Assembly (NCBI RefSeq): GCF_009928525.1 | Contig: NZ_JAABOK010000023.1 | Location: forward strand, 28,108-92,107 | Length of the DNA: 64,000 bases | Reading direction: 5' to 3' | Source of the DNA: Chitinophaga solisilvae | GTDB taxonomy: Bacteria; Bacteroidota; Bacteroidia; Chitinophagales; Chitinophagaceae | Shown: positions 36,401 through 45,380 of the stretch, one piece after another | Position numbering within the stretch: position 1 is the stretch's first letter | Layout of the letters: the number at the start of each line of letters is the position of its first letter | Notes under the pieces: generated by a model | What the model saw: the letters and a program-made list of their open reading frames with translations, nothing else | Told to the model about the DNA's origin: nothing | The model's database searches: none | Made by a program: the position numbers and the translations under genes

Positions 36401-39400
36401 GCGGTTATGTGCTACTGTCAGTATACTTCGGCCCAACGTATCCAGGTGTTGCGTACCGGGGGTATCCGCATACCTGGCGGAAGCGGCAGCAGCGGACTTC
36501 TCCCGTTCAGGATCCTTACCGGCAGCTAACAATGCTGCATCTATGCGCCTGTCAATCCGATTGCGGTACCAGTCACTTTCCATGACGGTGTCGCCGGTAT
36601 CGTAGCTGTGTTGCAGCCAGCTGTTGAAAACGGTTTTACTGAATGTGCCGTCAGGCATTTCGGTACGGATAACCCTGCCGGGGGCATCGTAGCAGATCAG
36701 CGGGGTGACGCCTGTTTCTACCAGTTCCCTGATATCTTCAAAATGGTGGCTGACAGAAAAGTAGGGTTCATATTGCTTTACCGGATTGCCTTTGTTGTTG
36801 AGTACCGTGCGGCCATTTCCCAGCCAGCGCAGCTGCACCGGAGTGACGGCGGCGGTATTTACTGTTGTTATTTCGTAACTGTTATCGGGCCGGATGATTA
36901 CCTGTTTGGCCATGCCGGGTTCTGCCTGTACTTTTTTCATCATCACCTGTCCCAGCCCGTTGGTATATTCAAAGCTGAGCTGCACGGAAGCGTCCTTCTG
37001 ATGCCGGAAATGCGCTTCCCGCGCAATACCGGCTACCACAGGCGGTTTCCCGTTGTTGCGGAATGAGTTCAGGTCATATACAAACCTGGTGGTGGCATGG
37101 CCCAGCAATTGTTTTCCCAGTTTCCGGAGCTGCACGGAATCCGTTGCCTGAAAGAACTGAGTGATGAGCGCCATTTCTGCGGCAGATGTACTTTCCGTCA
37201 ACCCTTCCAGGTCATCTGCTTCATCCCCTTTTCCCAATACCGCCACGGCTTTTACTAGCCCCAGTTCATCTGTCAGCGCGGCGGTGATATTATCATTGCT
37301 GTCTTTTATACTTTGAGGGGAAAGCGTCCGGAAGTTAAAGCGGATAACATTTGTTTTATTGCCGGCAGCATCTGTGATTGCTTCTACCAGCAGAAAATAG
37401 TTGCTGTAGTATTGCACTGTTGTACGCGTACCATACGGATCCAGGTAAGCCATGGGGGCGTAAAACCTGTTCTGTGCGTCGGTTTCCGTTTCTCCGGCAT
37501 GCAGATATACTACGGTACCGGAACGTATCCACCAATTGTCATCGCCTTCGCTGTGGGTAAATTTACCTTCCGTAAGCAGGCGGTCATTCACCCTGTCGCC
37601 GAAGATATACGTTACCGATGCCGGCGTATAGGCCAGGCGGAAGCTCTCCGCCGGAATGCCCTTCGATTCCAGCTGGTACAGCGGTAGTGCTTCACGGAGA
37701 TTATTCTTATAATAGAGGCTACGCGTATGTTCCAGCAGGCGATGCTGCGGGAAGGGATTTCCGGCTACCGGATGATATGGCACTTCTGTTGTGATGTCAA
37801 GTATATCTTTGAAATCATTCACTGTGTACCAGAGATCATTTGCAGGCTGCATTTTCAGTTCAAATGATTTTGTTTCTGCGGGTAGCCGTAAGCGGTAGTC
37901 TGATGTTGATATTACATCATTGGTATATTTATATTGTGAGAAGATGATATGGTGCTGTTGCTGCTCATGCTGTACATCTGCGGGCAGCGCAGCATCGGCC
38001 ACCCGGCGCGGATAAGCTACCACCGCTTTTTCCAGCACATTGCCGTATTCATCCTGCTTCAGATTCAGCTGATGGGATATACGCGGGTCTGCTATATTCC
38101 GTTCATACTGCCAGGTAATGGATTCACTTTCCCGGACGATAAAAACGGCATGCCGGTTCTGTCCTTTGGGCTGCAGCAATTCGATCACACAGTTGGCGGT
38201 GGCTACGGAAAATGGCGTAAGTGCCTGCTGTAACTGCTCCGGGGTAGCGCCGGCAGCGGGTGCATCATCGGCAAATACTTCTGTCCGCAGCGCCATGCCC
38301 CTGCAGGCGCGCAGTGCTTCGCGCCATTCCTGTACGTCGGGCGTGGTACTGATTCCCGGCGCTGTTATCAGCCGCGCATCCGGCAGGGTTACTTCCTGGT
38401 GGGTTACGGTATAGCCGCTGCGTTTCATTACCTCATACCAGTATTCATGCGCATACTGCCCCAGTATATTTTCCCTGTTCAGAAAAGCGCCTGTGTGAAA
38501 CCATGTCCGGGTAATCACCGGTTCCTGGTGCAGTGGCTGTGATACAATATTGGCGGCATCTCCTTTTACCCAATGATCAAAATTTTCAGTATCGGTCTGC
38601 GTTACCATTCCAAAGCCGCGGAACTCGCGTTCCGCATGATCGTAGTAGCCATGATGATAGGAATAGGCGCTGGCAAAACGGTGACCGGAGATGAGGTCCC
38701 TGGTTTCTGTGCCGGAAATACAGTGTACCGGGAAGTGTAGTCTGGTAATCCATGGGCGGCCCTGCTGCTGATCGTCCAGGTAATATTTTGTGGAAGGGGT
38801 ATACTGCAACGAGGTTATCTTTCCCATACCATTGCTGCAAGCAGTCATCAGCCAGGGTTTACGCCCATCCATCAGATCAATGTAACGCAGACTGGCGTCG
38901 GCTTCTCCCGGCAGGCTGCCCGACCATACTATACATGGCACACCATTTCCCAGCAGGTCTGTAATGCTTACACGGGATTGCGGATGTATGGCGGGAAACG
39001 GCGTTATTTCAAAAGGGACGGCGCTGAAACTGTTTCCGCAGGCATTCATCCAGCAGCTGAACTTATTTTTACCCAGATAGATAATGTCCGGCGTACCGGA
39101 GCCATCTATATCTGCCAGCTGTAACCAGGCAGGGTTAAAGGCTTCCGGGGTATCAAAAACAGGTGCATTTTCCATGGCCACCTTAGCGCCGAACCGGCCA
39201 TAGCCTGTATTGGGCCAGTAGCAGATTTCACCATTCCTTACACGTACGATATCCGTCAGGCCGTCGCCGTTCATATCGGCCAGGAAAATGGTCTGCTGCG
39301 GATCGGCAAATATCACTGCAGGTCCCTGTTCTTCATCTGCCGGCCGGCGTACCTTGCAGGCTGCGGCAAATCCATCCTTTCCGGCAGACGGGTACCAGGT

Positions 39401-41080
39401 AAATACCTCCTCTTCTGTTATCAGCAGATCTGCTTTGCCATCACCATTCATATCCAGCATACGCATGTTGGCATCGCTGAAATCAATATTAGGCAGCTGG
39501 CGGAAGGTGCGGAAGCTTTCCCAGTTACCTTCATCATTGAGCGGGAAGTAGCCTTCCGGCGTTGCCTGAAGGGCTGCCAGTTGCTTTTCCCCGTTGGCTT
39601 CCAGGTCTGTCAGCAGCCAGTCAGCACTTCCTGCAAATGAAGGCCGCGAAGTTACCGGCATAGCTTGTGTAAAGCGGCCTTCGCCCAGGTTACGCTTATA
39701 GTACCAGCCATCCTGCGTAGTTGTTAGGATACCCGCTATTCCTTCGTTGTATAAATCTGTGAACAGCGTATTGTGATCCAGTCCTCCGGGCAGATGCACC
39801 AGCGAGGAGGCATCGATATTTTTCACTGTCCTGCTCCACTGTGGCTGCTGGTAGGTGAATGTCACAGGAGGCAGGCGCTTACTGGTATAGGAGCCATCGT
39901 CACTTTTAATATAGCCGGCAACGTTAGTTGTTTCCAGTAAGGTAAGATATGGTGTATTGCCGGTATTATACCCGAAGCAGACCGACTTCACCAATGCACT
40001 GCCACCGGGTAGTTCAGGAAAATGATGAAAGAGCAGCACTCTTTTACATAGGCGGGTGGTACGTATTTCAAAGCCTGCCTTAAAGGAGGAGAACGGGTCC
40101 TGGCGGAAATCCCATGCCTTTATCTTTTCAAACGGCGGCTGTGTATCATATTCTCCATAATCAAAAACATTCCGGAAAAAGTAATCCGCTGCTGCCGGAA
40201 AAGTATCCGTCAGCTTTTTATACGGTGTTTTATTACCGTATAAAATAGTTTCCAGGTAACGGTTAGCATAGGTTACAACGCCCTGGTGCAGCCGGTTTTT
40301 ATTATATGCCCTGGACATATCAAGCCCGGCGGCGTCTTCTGTTTTATAAATATAATGTGCACAGTTTCCCTTGTCGTCAAATACAAATTCCGGCAGCCAT
40401 TCAAAGATACGGGTATCATCCGCGGGATCTGTGAGTCTTGCAGCGGCCGTCCATCCGTACAGGGTGGTAGTATTATCTTTCGTCATCATCCGCCAGCGGA
40501 TGGTTGTGGCATCCTTCGCTGTCCAGCGTTCTATGCGGGCAAACAGCCCTTCTGTTCTGGGGCGGAACAAACGTATGGAATACAGCGCATCTGCGGAATC
40601 ATATTCTTCATATATATAGCGGCCATCAGCTTCCTGCGGAAAGGCGCCGTCGGCATTCCGGTGAAACACCGGCACCAGGTCTTCCGCACCGGAGAACAGA
40701 TATACATCACTGTCCGTCGCATCCCGGTATTCAGGAATTTTTTTATCTGTTTTTCTGCTGATCCGCGGTAATGCTAATGCCCAGCCCATGCCAAAGATGC
40801 CGTTGCCTTCTCCGGAATTATAGGTGAGGGACAGGCCGGGGGCTGCACCGCGTGCAGGCGCTACCGGTAGAGGTATGGTAAAGGCGGCGGTACCGTTCAC
40901 GGCATTGACGGAAAACTGTTCATCAATCCCTTTCAATGCGCCTCCTCCCTTTGGCAGGTTGATGGCCGGAATAACCATCTGACCGGAACTGCGGGCCTGA
41001 TTATCCTGAACAGCGGCAGCTGTTTTTGCAGGAGCGCTTCCGGCATAAGGGCCGCCGGCTCCACGAGTAGTAGCATCCAT
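33467..41080 (-). CDS. Tc toxin TcB-TcC fusion with unique C-terminal region (locus 2)
   Basis: A 2537-residue protein with an SpvB N-terminus (about 40-330: LPKGGGALKGIDEQF, LSLTYNSGEGNGIFGMGW). Propeller loops (MNGDGKAD near 541, MNGDGLTD, IDGSGTPD near 650) and TcdB-middle regions follow, then a YD-repeat RHS shell. The RHS core (YHSARYY, GRWLSADPIGIQAGINYYSY) ends at DPSG, residue 2199. The core resembles generic RHS proteins more than locus 1 does, because the GTIDG of locus 1 is GIQAG here. Residues 2200-2537 are the presumed released effector, unlike that of locus 1. It contains a charged helical stretch and ends with two hydrophobic, Gly/Ala-rich segments and a Trp-containing tail. 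It is the first gene of the minus-strand Tc locus. Confidence 0.92.
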   Translation of the reverse strand: MDATTRGAGGPYAGSAPAKTAAAVQDNQARSSGQMVIPAINLPKGGGALKGIDEQFSVNAVNGTAAFTIPLPVAPARGAAPGLSLTYNSGEGNGIFGMGWALALPRISRKTDKKIPEYRDATDSDVYLFSGAEDLVPVFHRNADGAFPQEADGRYIYEEYDSADALYSIRLFRPRTEGLFARIERWTAKDATTIRWRMMTKDNTTTLYGWTAAARLTDPADDTRIFEWLPEFVFDDKGNCAHYIYKTEDAAGLDMSRAYNKNRLHQGVVTYANRYLETILYGNKTPYKKLTDTFPAAADYFFRNVFDYGEYDTQPPFEKIKAWDFRQDPFSSFKAGFEIRTTRLCKRVLLFHHFPELPGGSALVKSVCFGYNTGNTPYLTLLETTNVAGYIKSDDGSYTSKRLPPVTFTYQQPQWSRTVKNIDASSLVHLPGGLDHNTLFTDLYNEGIAGILTTTQDGWYYKRNLGEGRFTQAMPVTSRPSFAGSADWLLTDLEANGEKQLAALQATPEGYFPLNDEGNWESFRTFRQLPNIDFSDANMRMLDMNGDGKADLLITEEEVFTWYPSAGKDGFAAACKVRRPADEEQGPAVIFADPQQTIFLADMNGDGLTDIVRVRNGEICYWPNTGYGRFGAKVAMENAPVFDTPEAFNPAWLQLADIDGSGTPDIIYLGKNKFSCWMNACGNSFSAVPFEITPFPAIHPQSRVSITDLLGNGVPCIVWSGSLPGEADASLRYIDLMDGRKPWLMTACSNGMGKITSLQYTPSTKYYLDDQQQGRPWITRLHFPVHCISGTETRDLISGHRFASAYSYHHGYYDHAEREFRGFGMVTQTDTENFDHWVKGDAANIVSQPLHQEPVITRTWFHTGAFLNRENILGQYAHEYWYEVMKRSGYTVTHQEVTLPDARLITAPGISTTPDVQEWREALRACRGMALRTEVFADDAPAAGATPEQLQQALTPFSVATANCVIELLQPKGQNRHAVFIVRESESITWQYERNIADPRISHQLNLKQDEYGNVLEKAVVAYPRRVADAALPADVQHEQQQHHIIFSQYKYTNDVISTSDYRLRLPAETKSFELKMQPANDLWYTVNDFKDILDITTEVPYHPVAGNPFPQHRLLEHTRSLYYKNNLREALPLYQLESKGIPAESFRLAYTPASVTYIFGDRVNDRLLTEGKFTHSEGDDNWWIRSGTVVYLHAGETETDAQNRFYAPMAYLDPYGTRTTVQYYSNYFLLVEAITDAAGNKTNVIRFNFRTLSPQSIKDSNDNITAALTDELGLVKAVAVLGKGDEADDLEGLTESTSAAEMALITQFFQATDSVQLRKLGKQLLGHATTRFVYDLNSFRNNGKPPVVAGIAREAHFRHQKDASVQLSFEYTNGLGQVMMKKVQAEPGMAKQVIIRPDNSYEITTVNTAAVTPVQLRWLGNGRTVLNNKGNPVKQYEPYFSVSHHFEDIRELVETGVTPLICYDAPGRVIRTEMPDGTFSKTVFNSWLQHSYDTGDTVMESDWYRNRIDRRIDAALLAAGKDPEREKSAAAASARYADTPGTQHLDTLGRSILTVAHNRTAGSGEDEYYYTRTHLDITGNLRSITDARNNTVVQYQYDMPGNKVYQHSMDAGRRWLLTNILGNPLRTWDERGHELHYSYDILHRPTTIGVSGGDGPRPMNHIISRIIYGEAHPDAVQLNLRGKPLRQYDTAGLTSTPAYDFKGLPLSVTRKLYSKYEETPNWLSDDPDTNLEAESFTFASETDALGRITRQQAPDGSLIVPAYNEGGLLAGETVTHAGAAAASVYIRSVDYNEKRQRSRIVYGNNVITHYYYDRETFRLNRLETRRQNSDPLQDWRYTYDAAGNITHITDSNIPVTFFQNTKITDTATYTYDALYRLLEASGKENNAALLFDMQDNWNDAPFLSRLHPGDPVAMRNYTQRYRYDAVGNIVTMQHQATGNNWTRSYTYDTASNRLRQTVSGNYTYQYPHHEQHGFMTALPHLEDIGWNFKEEVFRTVKQRRTDGGTPETTWYQYDGQGQRIRKITTHAAPAGAIPAIKEERIYVAGFELYKKHTGADAGLRRTTLSLLDQGHRFVMIETRNEVNDGTEQELVRYQLHNHIGSASLELDAAAEVISYEEYHPFGTTAYQAVSAAIKSAYKRYRYTGMERDEETGLEYHSARYYLPWLGRWLSADPIGIQAGINYYSYVKNRPVSMYDPSGKNEVKTEDEHKGATKLTTAAGVAIPESYNLVAPPGVKKFSVEALILPGPDTFVRASGHPKPVNDGGLLAEHVFVNPSPTLLGMKPRNPAKIAIPAEHALGNLTEVITETYAGRVYQYYLQDSAYIAVSENLTGAAKGELNIYGTLYLINADALPESVEITRNKELKEMVKEFRERNPVDRQRATTYLANQAIEQEALIKGEIPPEAISRLEDARVTLTGEMVVPPSAFKRYLYSAANYGLKGLKFAGRALTLLGAHNEAAKTFDSVRGDTISKIPTYLGVFALGVAGGLVDDAMMAFSGGVAAPVVLESWDYHGAGPTQVMIGEGTRELDTWLARNGW

Positions 41081-41227
41081 AAATACAGGTTATCGGGGGT
41101 TTAAAATAATTTTTCACTTACTGACAATAGCTATTAACAGGATGTGAAAGTAGAATTATATGGCCGCCCCCTTTTCAGTACTACTACTGATTTGCTGAAT
41201 AAAGGAGTATTACTTATCTGCAAAAAA

Positions 41228-41256
41228 AGAGAGAAAGACGTAACGTCTTTCTCTCT
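41228..41256 (-). terminator. Intrinsic terminator of the thioesterase gene
   Basis: The arms at 41228-41241 and 41243-41256 are perfectly complementary over 14 nt. Read on the minus strand, the hairpin ends in a run of seven T (the A-run at 41222-41228). It lies about 50 bp after the thioesterase stop and upstream of the TcB-TcC gene of locus 2, insulating the toxin locus from read-through. Confidence 0.88.
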
Positions 41257-41306
41257 GTATAATCTGCAAGCTACCCCTGCATTAATGGTAACTTGTTCTA
41301 CGGCAG

Positions 41307-42011
41307 CTACATCATGCGTACACGTCTTCTGTTATAACATTGCCGGATGATTTCAGACAGCCGTTGCGGATGATGCTGTATGAAGAAATGATCGCCGGCG
41401 AGAATTTCCTTATGAAAGGTACTCGTTGTAAAGCGGCCCCAGTTATCGATTTTGGCGACATCTTCTTCTTCGCTGCCCATCAGTGCATACAGTGGCACAT
41501 TCACGGGCGTGGTATTCTCAAGTCCGTTCTGTTCTGCTATTTTAAAATCTGTGCGCAGGATAGGATCAAAAAACTCCATCAGGTCTTCGCTCTCCAGGAA
41601 TTCTGCCGGTACTCCGCCCAGCACTTTCAGTTCGCTGATAAAGGCGGCAGGCTCCATCAGGTGCCTGTTTTTAATGGCTACTGCACCAGGTCCGGGGTTG
41701 CCGCTTACCAGCAGGTAAGCCGGGGGCCGGCCGTTTTTCTCCAGCATCTGGGAAACACGCAGCGCGAGGTAGGCTCCCAGGCTATGACCATAGATAATAA
41801 AGTCGGTAGTAGTCAGTTTTTTTGAGATGATGGCATAGATATCTGCAGCAGCCTGTTCAAACTCCGGCAACAGCGGCTCTGCCACCCTGCGGCCTCTTCC
41901 CGGCAGCTCCGGCGCCGTTACTTCAAAATCTTTCAGAAAAGGAGTCAGAAACTGGAAGGAATAACTATTTCCTCCGGCGTAGTGGATTAAAAACAACTGA
42001 GGTTTCATCAT
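41307..42011 (-). CDS. Type II thioesterase-like alpha/beta hydrolase
   Basis: A 235-residue protein if started at MMKPQLFLIHYAGG (42011 or 42008). The domain begins there, and the 53 codons of open frame before it (to 42170) do not look like the family. The nucleophile motif is GHSLG (Ser77), the catalytic His is in GDHFF (His208), and PGRG follows ELP as in GrsT/LgrE-type editing thioesterases. Such enzymes release misprimed acyl groups from carrier proteins of nonribosomal peptide or polyketide synthases. No synthase or carrier protein is in the window, so it either acts on a distant cluster or on another thioester. It diverges from the FGE-like gene. Confidence 0.83.
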   Translation of the reverse strand: MMKPQLFLIHYAGGNSYSFQFLTPFLKDFEVTAPELPGRGRRVAEPLLPEFEQAAADIYAIISKKLTTTDFIIYGHSLGAYLALRVSQMLEKNGRPPAYLLVSGNPGPGAVAIKNRHLMEPAAFISELKVLGGVPAEFLESEDLMEFFDPILRTDFKIAEQNGLENTTPVNVPLYALMGSEEEDVAKIDNWGRFTTSTFHKEILAGDHFFIQHHPQRLSEIIRQCYNRRRVRMM

Positions 42012-42250
42012 ATAGCAACTTTTAAAAGCAAGGTTAAGATCGATACGGGTTTCCTCTATGGAACTGAATTCCTGCTGCAGATACCGTAATCCCTTACAGG
42101 TCAGCGGGTTTTCGCCGGCACGGTCTGCACATAAGCCAATAAAGATAAAATCACCTTTCCTGAATTCCAAATTTCAATCCGCGGTATACCGGGAACGCCT
42201 ACACTAAAATCTGTTGCCAGACAGGATGTATGCGGTATAGTGCTGATACC

Positions 42251-42258
42251 TATCTTTG
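42251..42258 (+). promoter_or_regulatory. Candidate Bacteroidota -7 box (TATCTTTG)
   Basis: TATCTTTG matches TAnnTTTG exactly and lies 28 bp before the ATG at 42287. No TTG -33 element is found at the usual spacing. Confidence 0.45.
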
Positions 42259-42286
42259 TGACCAGCAAACAATAACGCCTTTTGTC

Positions 42287-43273
42287 ATGAATATAGCGCC
42301 TATTTACCAGCGTAAGGACTGGAATGCCCTTTCTGAGGAAGCAGCGGCAGCCATCCTGCAACATGTAACGGCTACACAGCTGCCCGGATTTAGTATCAGC
42401 CGTTTTGAACGCTTCCATAAATTTGACCAGGATACCTATACAGCAATACTGACTTTTCAGGGCAGGGAATTCGTTTTTGTTCCCGGCGATACCGTTGTAC
42501 TCGGATTGGATCAATGGCATGTGCCGGCTGCAACGCGGGAAGATATAGCCGGCTTGATGGAAACCAGTCCGGCTGAAGTGGATGCCTACGTGCTGGAACG
42601 CCTTTCTCCGCTGCGTACGGTCACTATCAGCCCGATGGTGGTGGCGCGTACTGTCAGCGAAACCGGGTATTACCGGGTGGAGCTGACAGATGAGCGGCTC
42701 CTGTCAGATCCTGATTTTGAAAGAGTGTTGCAGGAGCTGAAAGCCACGTCCAGAGAAAAATATACCTATATCGTGAATGCCAGCTTCCGCCTGGAAAAAA
42801 ACGGCGCCACCATTACAGCCTTCCTCTACGAGCCGGCCACCTATGAGGAGCTGGTACAAACGGTGACAGACAGCGGGTTCAGACTTCCTACAGAAGACGA
42901 ATGGGAGTACCTCTGCGGCGGCGGTACGCGTACCTTTTACCCCTGGGGTAACCAGCTGAATGAACAGCAGGTGTATCGTCATTTTTCTGCTGACCGGGAC
43001 AGCACCCTGCCTTATTTTCTGGATACTCCCAATCACTTCGGACTGGTGATCGCCAACAATCCTTATCACTATGAGGTGATGATGGACAGCGAATGGTTTC
43101 TAAAGGCGGGCGACGGCGGCTGTAATATCTGTGGCGGCGGCGGCTTGCATCTCGGCTACCTGAGCGTTGGCACCTATTTCAGGGATCCCGGCATTTTTGA
43201 TGAGGACCTGTCTTACAAAGATGAAATTACCGGTGATTATACTTTTGTGAGAAGTATTAAACGGCTGCAGTAA
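42287..43273 (+). CDS. FGE/SUMF1-like fold protein
   Basis: A 328-residue protein starting at the ATG at 42287; 19 upstream in-frame codons are discounted. The N-terminal 180 residues are not recognised. The C-terminal part has FRLPTEDEWEYLCGGGTRTF followed by YPWGNQL, the signature of the formylglycine-generating-enzyme/sulfatase-modifying-factor family. It ends with a Gly-rich CNICGGGG motif and a TYFRDP segment. Many bacterial members of this fold are not formylglycine enzymes but hydroxylases, sulfoxide synthases or binding proteins, and I cannot pick a reaction. Its stop codon directly abuts the stop of the convergent esterase gene. Confidence 0.6.
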   Translation: MNIAPIYQRKDWNALSEEAAAAILQHVTATQLPGFSISRFERFHKFDQDTYTAILTFQGREFVFVPGDTVVLGLDQWHVPAATREDIAGLMETSPAEVDAYVLERLSPLRTVTISPMVVARTVSETGYYRVELTDERLLSDPDFERVLQELKATSREKYTYIVNASFRLEKNGATITAFLYEPATYEELVQTVTDSGFRLPTEDEWEYLCGGGTRTFYPWGNQLNEQQVYRHFSADRDSTLPYFLDTPNHFGLVIANNPYHYEVMMDSEWFLKAGDGGCNICGGGGLHLGYLSVGTYFRDPGIFDEDLSYKDEITGDYTFVRSIKRLQ

Positions 43274-45208
43274 TCAGTCATTCACCAGGAAGTAAGCAAT
43301 GCGGCAGGCATGCGCGTTGTTATCGTTACGGCTTTTTTCACTGATACGAAGGCGCAGTATATGCCTGCCCGGCTTTAATTTCCCGGCAAACAACACATAC
43401 CAGGGCAGGTGCAGCCGTTTACTCCAGCGGGTATACAGATTCAGTTCCCGGTACGGTGACTGGTCAATGCTGTATTCCACCACGCCGGCGTCCGGGCCGC
43501 TCAGTATCGCCATACCAACGGCCGTTCCGTTGAAAGGCAACGTCAGCACAGCTCCTGGCGTATCTGCACTCAGTACCGGGATGTGTACAAATCCCGGCCG
43601 TGTACCCGCCTGATCTGCCGGCGACCAGTCGTTGTGCAGCCTCCACCCTTTTTCCGGGCGGGCAGCAGTAACAGCAAGGTAGCGTCCTTTGTCAAAGCTA
43701 TAGCGGGTGAGCGGAGCTGGCAGCGGCTGTGGCGGCGACGGCTTACTTTCTTTTGCCAGCAGGGCTTTGATGGTTTTAAAATACATTTCCTGCCCAAATG
43801 GAGCAGGATGCAGATCTTCAAAATCATCTACCCAGGAAAACTCGCGGGCATTTATCCGTTCAGCAATTTCCGCAGCCAGGTTTACAGACGGCAGCCTGTA
43901 ATGCGCCGCTATCCGTTCATGGTTACTCACTTCTGCAGGTATCCGGCCGCCGGCATAGTCTTCCAGCTTCTCCGGATCAGCAAATGACATCATCACTATA
44001 TCCATTGCCGGATTGCTGCGGCGGGCGTGACGGATGATGCCTTCCAGCGTTTGCAGCTGTATGGCGCTGTCCAGCTGGTTGACACGGTCATTGACTGCCG
44101 CTTCCACAAACAGCAGGTCTGTCTTATCCAGCTCCGGGAGGTCGTGTCCGAGGCGGAAAGCATGTGGCAGGCTTCCCAGCGAAGGGATACCGGCATTGAT
44201 GAAACGGAAGGCGGTACCGGGAAAATGTTCCCGCAGGTATTGACTTACTTTGTCGCGCCACCCGCCATTATGGGTGATGGAGCCACCGAGAAAGGCGACT
44301 GTTCCGGTTTTCTGCTCCCGGAATCGTGTATACGCACGCGTTAGTCCGTTCCGCAGCACGAACCATCCGGTATCCGGCAGCGGCGTGGCAACCGGCAAGG
44401 TATAGGTACAGATAAAATCTGCGAAGCGTTCCGGATGGGTTATCGGGAAATGATGCCCGCTAAGGGTTTGCGGCCCTTCTTTAACAGGATGCACCGTAGC
44501 GCTTCCTCCCAGTCTGATATACTGCTGTACCAGCGGCAGGGTATTTTCTGCCGGCGGCACAATTTCGTCCTTCAGGCTGATAACATGCAATACAGGCACA
44601 TGGCAGGCGGCGAGCCCTTCGAGGTTATCAGCCGGATTATCCTTAAAGGCCAGTGCCTGTTCTTCCCTAAAGCCATAAACGTTCAGCAGCTGCTTCCAAC
44701 AGGCGCTGTCACCCTTGCCGGCGCCTTTGCCACCGGGCCAGCTTTTCACATCGCATACCGGCGCTTCCGCATAGATACAGCTGACTTTAAGCGGATTGCG
44801 TTTCGCCCATGCATAGGCGTACAGTCCTCCGCGGCTGACTGCCTCCAGCGCCGGCCTGGCAGCAAGTGCGCGTTGTGTGGTCAGGTAGGCATAGAAATGA
44901 TCCCAGATCTGCATGGCGGCCGGGTCACCGTAGCGGTCACGGACATGGATATACGCTATATGAAAACCACGTTGCAGCAGGATGCTGTCCATATCTGTAT
45001 GCCAGTCGGGAAAATAAGCCCGCCAGATCCAGGGATTGCCGGGCAAGGCCCGGTGAGGCTTCACCACCCATGCGGGAGAACCGTTGAAGGTAAAGGCGTT
45101 TTTCTCAAATCCTTTCCAGGAAAGTGTCTGACTGCCGGTCACCTGGGCGGCGGCAGCAACCGGCAGCAGGCAACAAGCCACCAGTATTAAACGTAGCAAT
45201 ATGCGCAT
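43274..45208 (-). CDS. Secreted two-domain esterase: alpha/beta hydrolase plus SGNH hydrolase
   Basis: A 644-residue exported protein counted from MRILLRLILV; in-frame ATGs 5 and 10 codons upstream are alternatives. Residues 1-21 form a signal peptide. An alpha/beta-hydrolase domain follows (about 25-270), with nucleophile VSRGG (Ser125), an acid in LKDE (Asp214) and a His in SGHHFPITH. An SGNH/GDSL hydrolase comes next, with GGSIT (Ser310) as block I, VNDR as the Asn block and DLHP as the Asp-His block. A beta-rich C-terminal part (about 520-644) may bind carbohydrate. Such fusions typically deacylate plant polysaccharides, which would suit a polymer-degrading Bacteroidota; the exact substrate is unknown. 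No polysaccharide utilisation genes adjoin it. Confidence 0.8.
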   Translation of the reverse strand: MRILLRLILVACCLLPVAAAAQVTGSQTLSWKGFEKNAFTFNGSPAWVVKPHRALPGNPWIWRAYFPDWHTDMDSILLQRGFHIAYIHVRDRYGDPAAMQIWDHFYAYLTTQRALAARPALEAVSRGGLYAYAWAKRNPLKVSCIYAEAPVCDVKSWPGGKGAGKGDSACWKQLLNVYGFREEQALAFKDNPADNLEGLAACHVPVLHVISLKDEIVPPAENTLPLVQQYIRLGGSATVHPVKEGPQTLSGHHFPITHPERFADFICTYTLPVATPLPDTGWFVLRNGLTRAYTRFREQKTGTVAFLGGSITHNGGWRDKVSQYLREHFPGTAFRFINAGIPSLGSLPHAFRLGHDLPELDKTDLLFVEAAVNDRVNQLDSAIQLQTLEGIIRHARRSNPAMDIVMMSFADPEKLEDYAGGRIPAEVSNHERIAAHYRLPSVNLAAEIAERINAREFSWVDDFEDLHPAPFGQEMYFKTIKALLAKESKPSPPQPLPAPLTRYSFDKGRYLAVTAARPEKGWRLHNDWSPADQAGTRPGFVHIPVLSADTPGAVLTLPFNGTAVGMAILSGPDAGVVEYSIDQSPYRELNLYTRWSKRLHLPWYVLFAGKLKPGRHILRLRISEKSRNDNNAHACRIAYFLVND

Positions 45209-45315
45209 GTATTTAAAGGGCATTAACACCCGGGTCACAAGATGTTAAAAAACCTGTTGCCGGTATGATAATAAATTACCCTATGCTTTTGCCCGATTAA
45301 CCGGTATCAATAATA

Positions 45316-45364
45316 AGGCTTCCTGCCTTATCCGGTTGCCCATTGCGGATAAGACAGGAAGCCT
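45316..45364 (-). terminator. Hairpin terminator after the RHS-like lipoprotein gene
   Basis: Arms of 19 nt (45316-45334 and 45346-45364) pair with one mismatch around an 11-nt loop. It sits 17 bp after the stop of the lipoprotein gene (stop at 45381 on the minus strand). Confidence 0.82.
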
Positions 45365-45380
45365 GATGATTTCCCTGTTA

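Noticed and set aside
4397..41080. A contractile injection system (Afp/PVC or T6SS) considered because of the toxin context.
   Set aside because: No sheath, tube, baseplate or AAA+ gene is present. The SpvB, RHS and TcA landmarks identify ABC-type Tc toxins.
41307..42011. A biosynthetic gene cluster inferred from the thioesterase.
   Set aside because: No adenylation, ketosynthase or carrier-protein domain was seen in the window.
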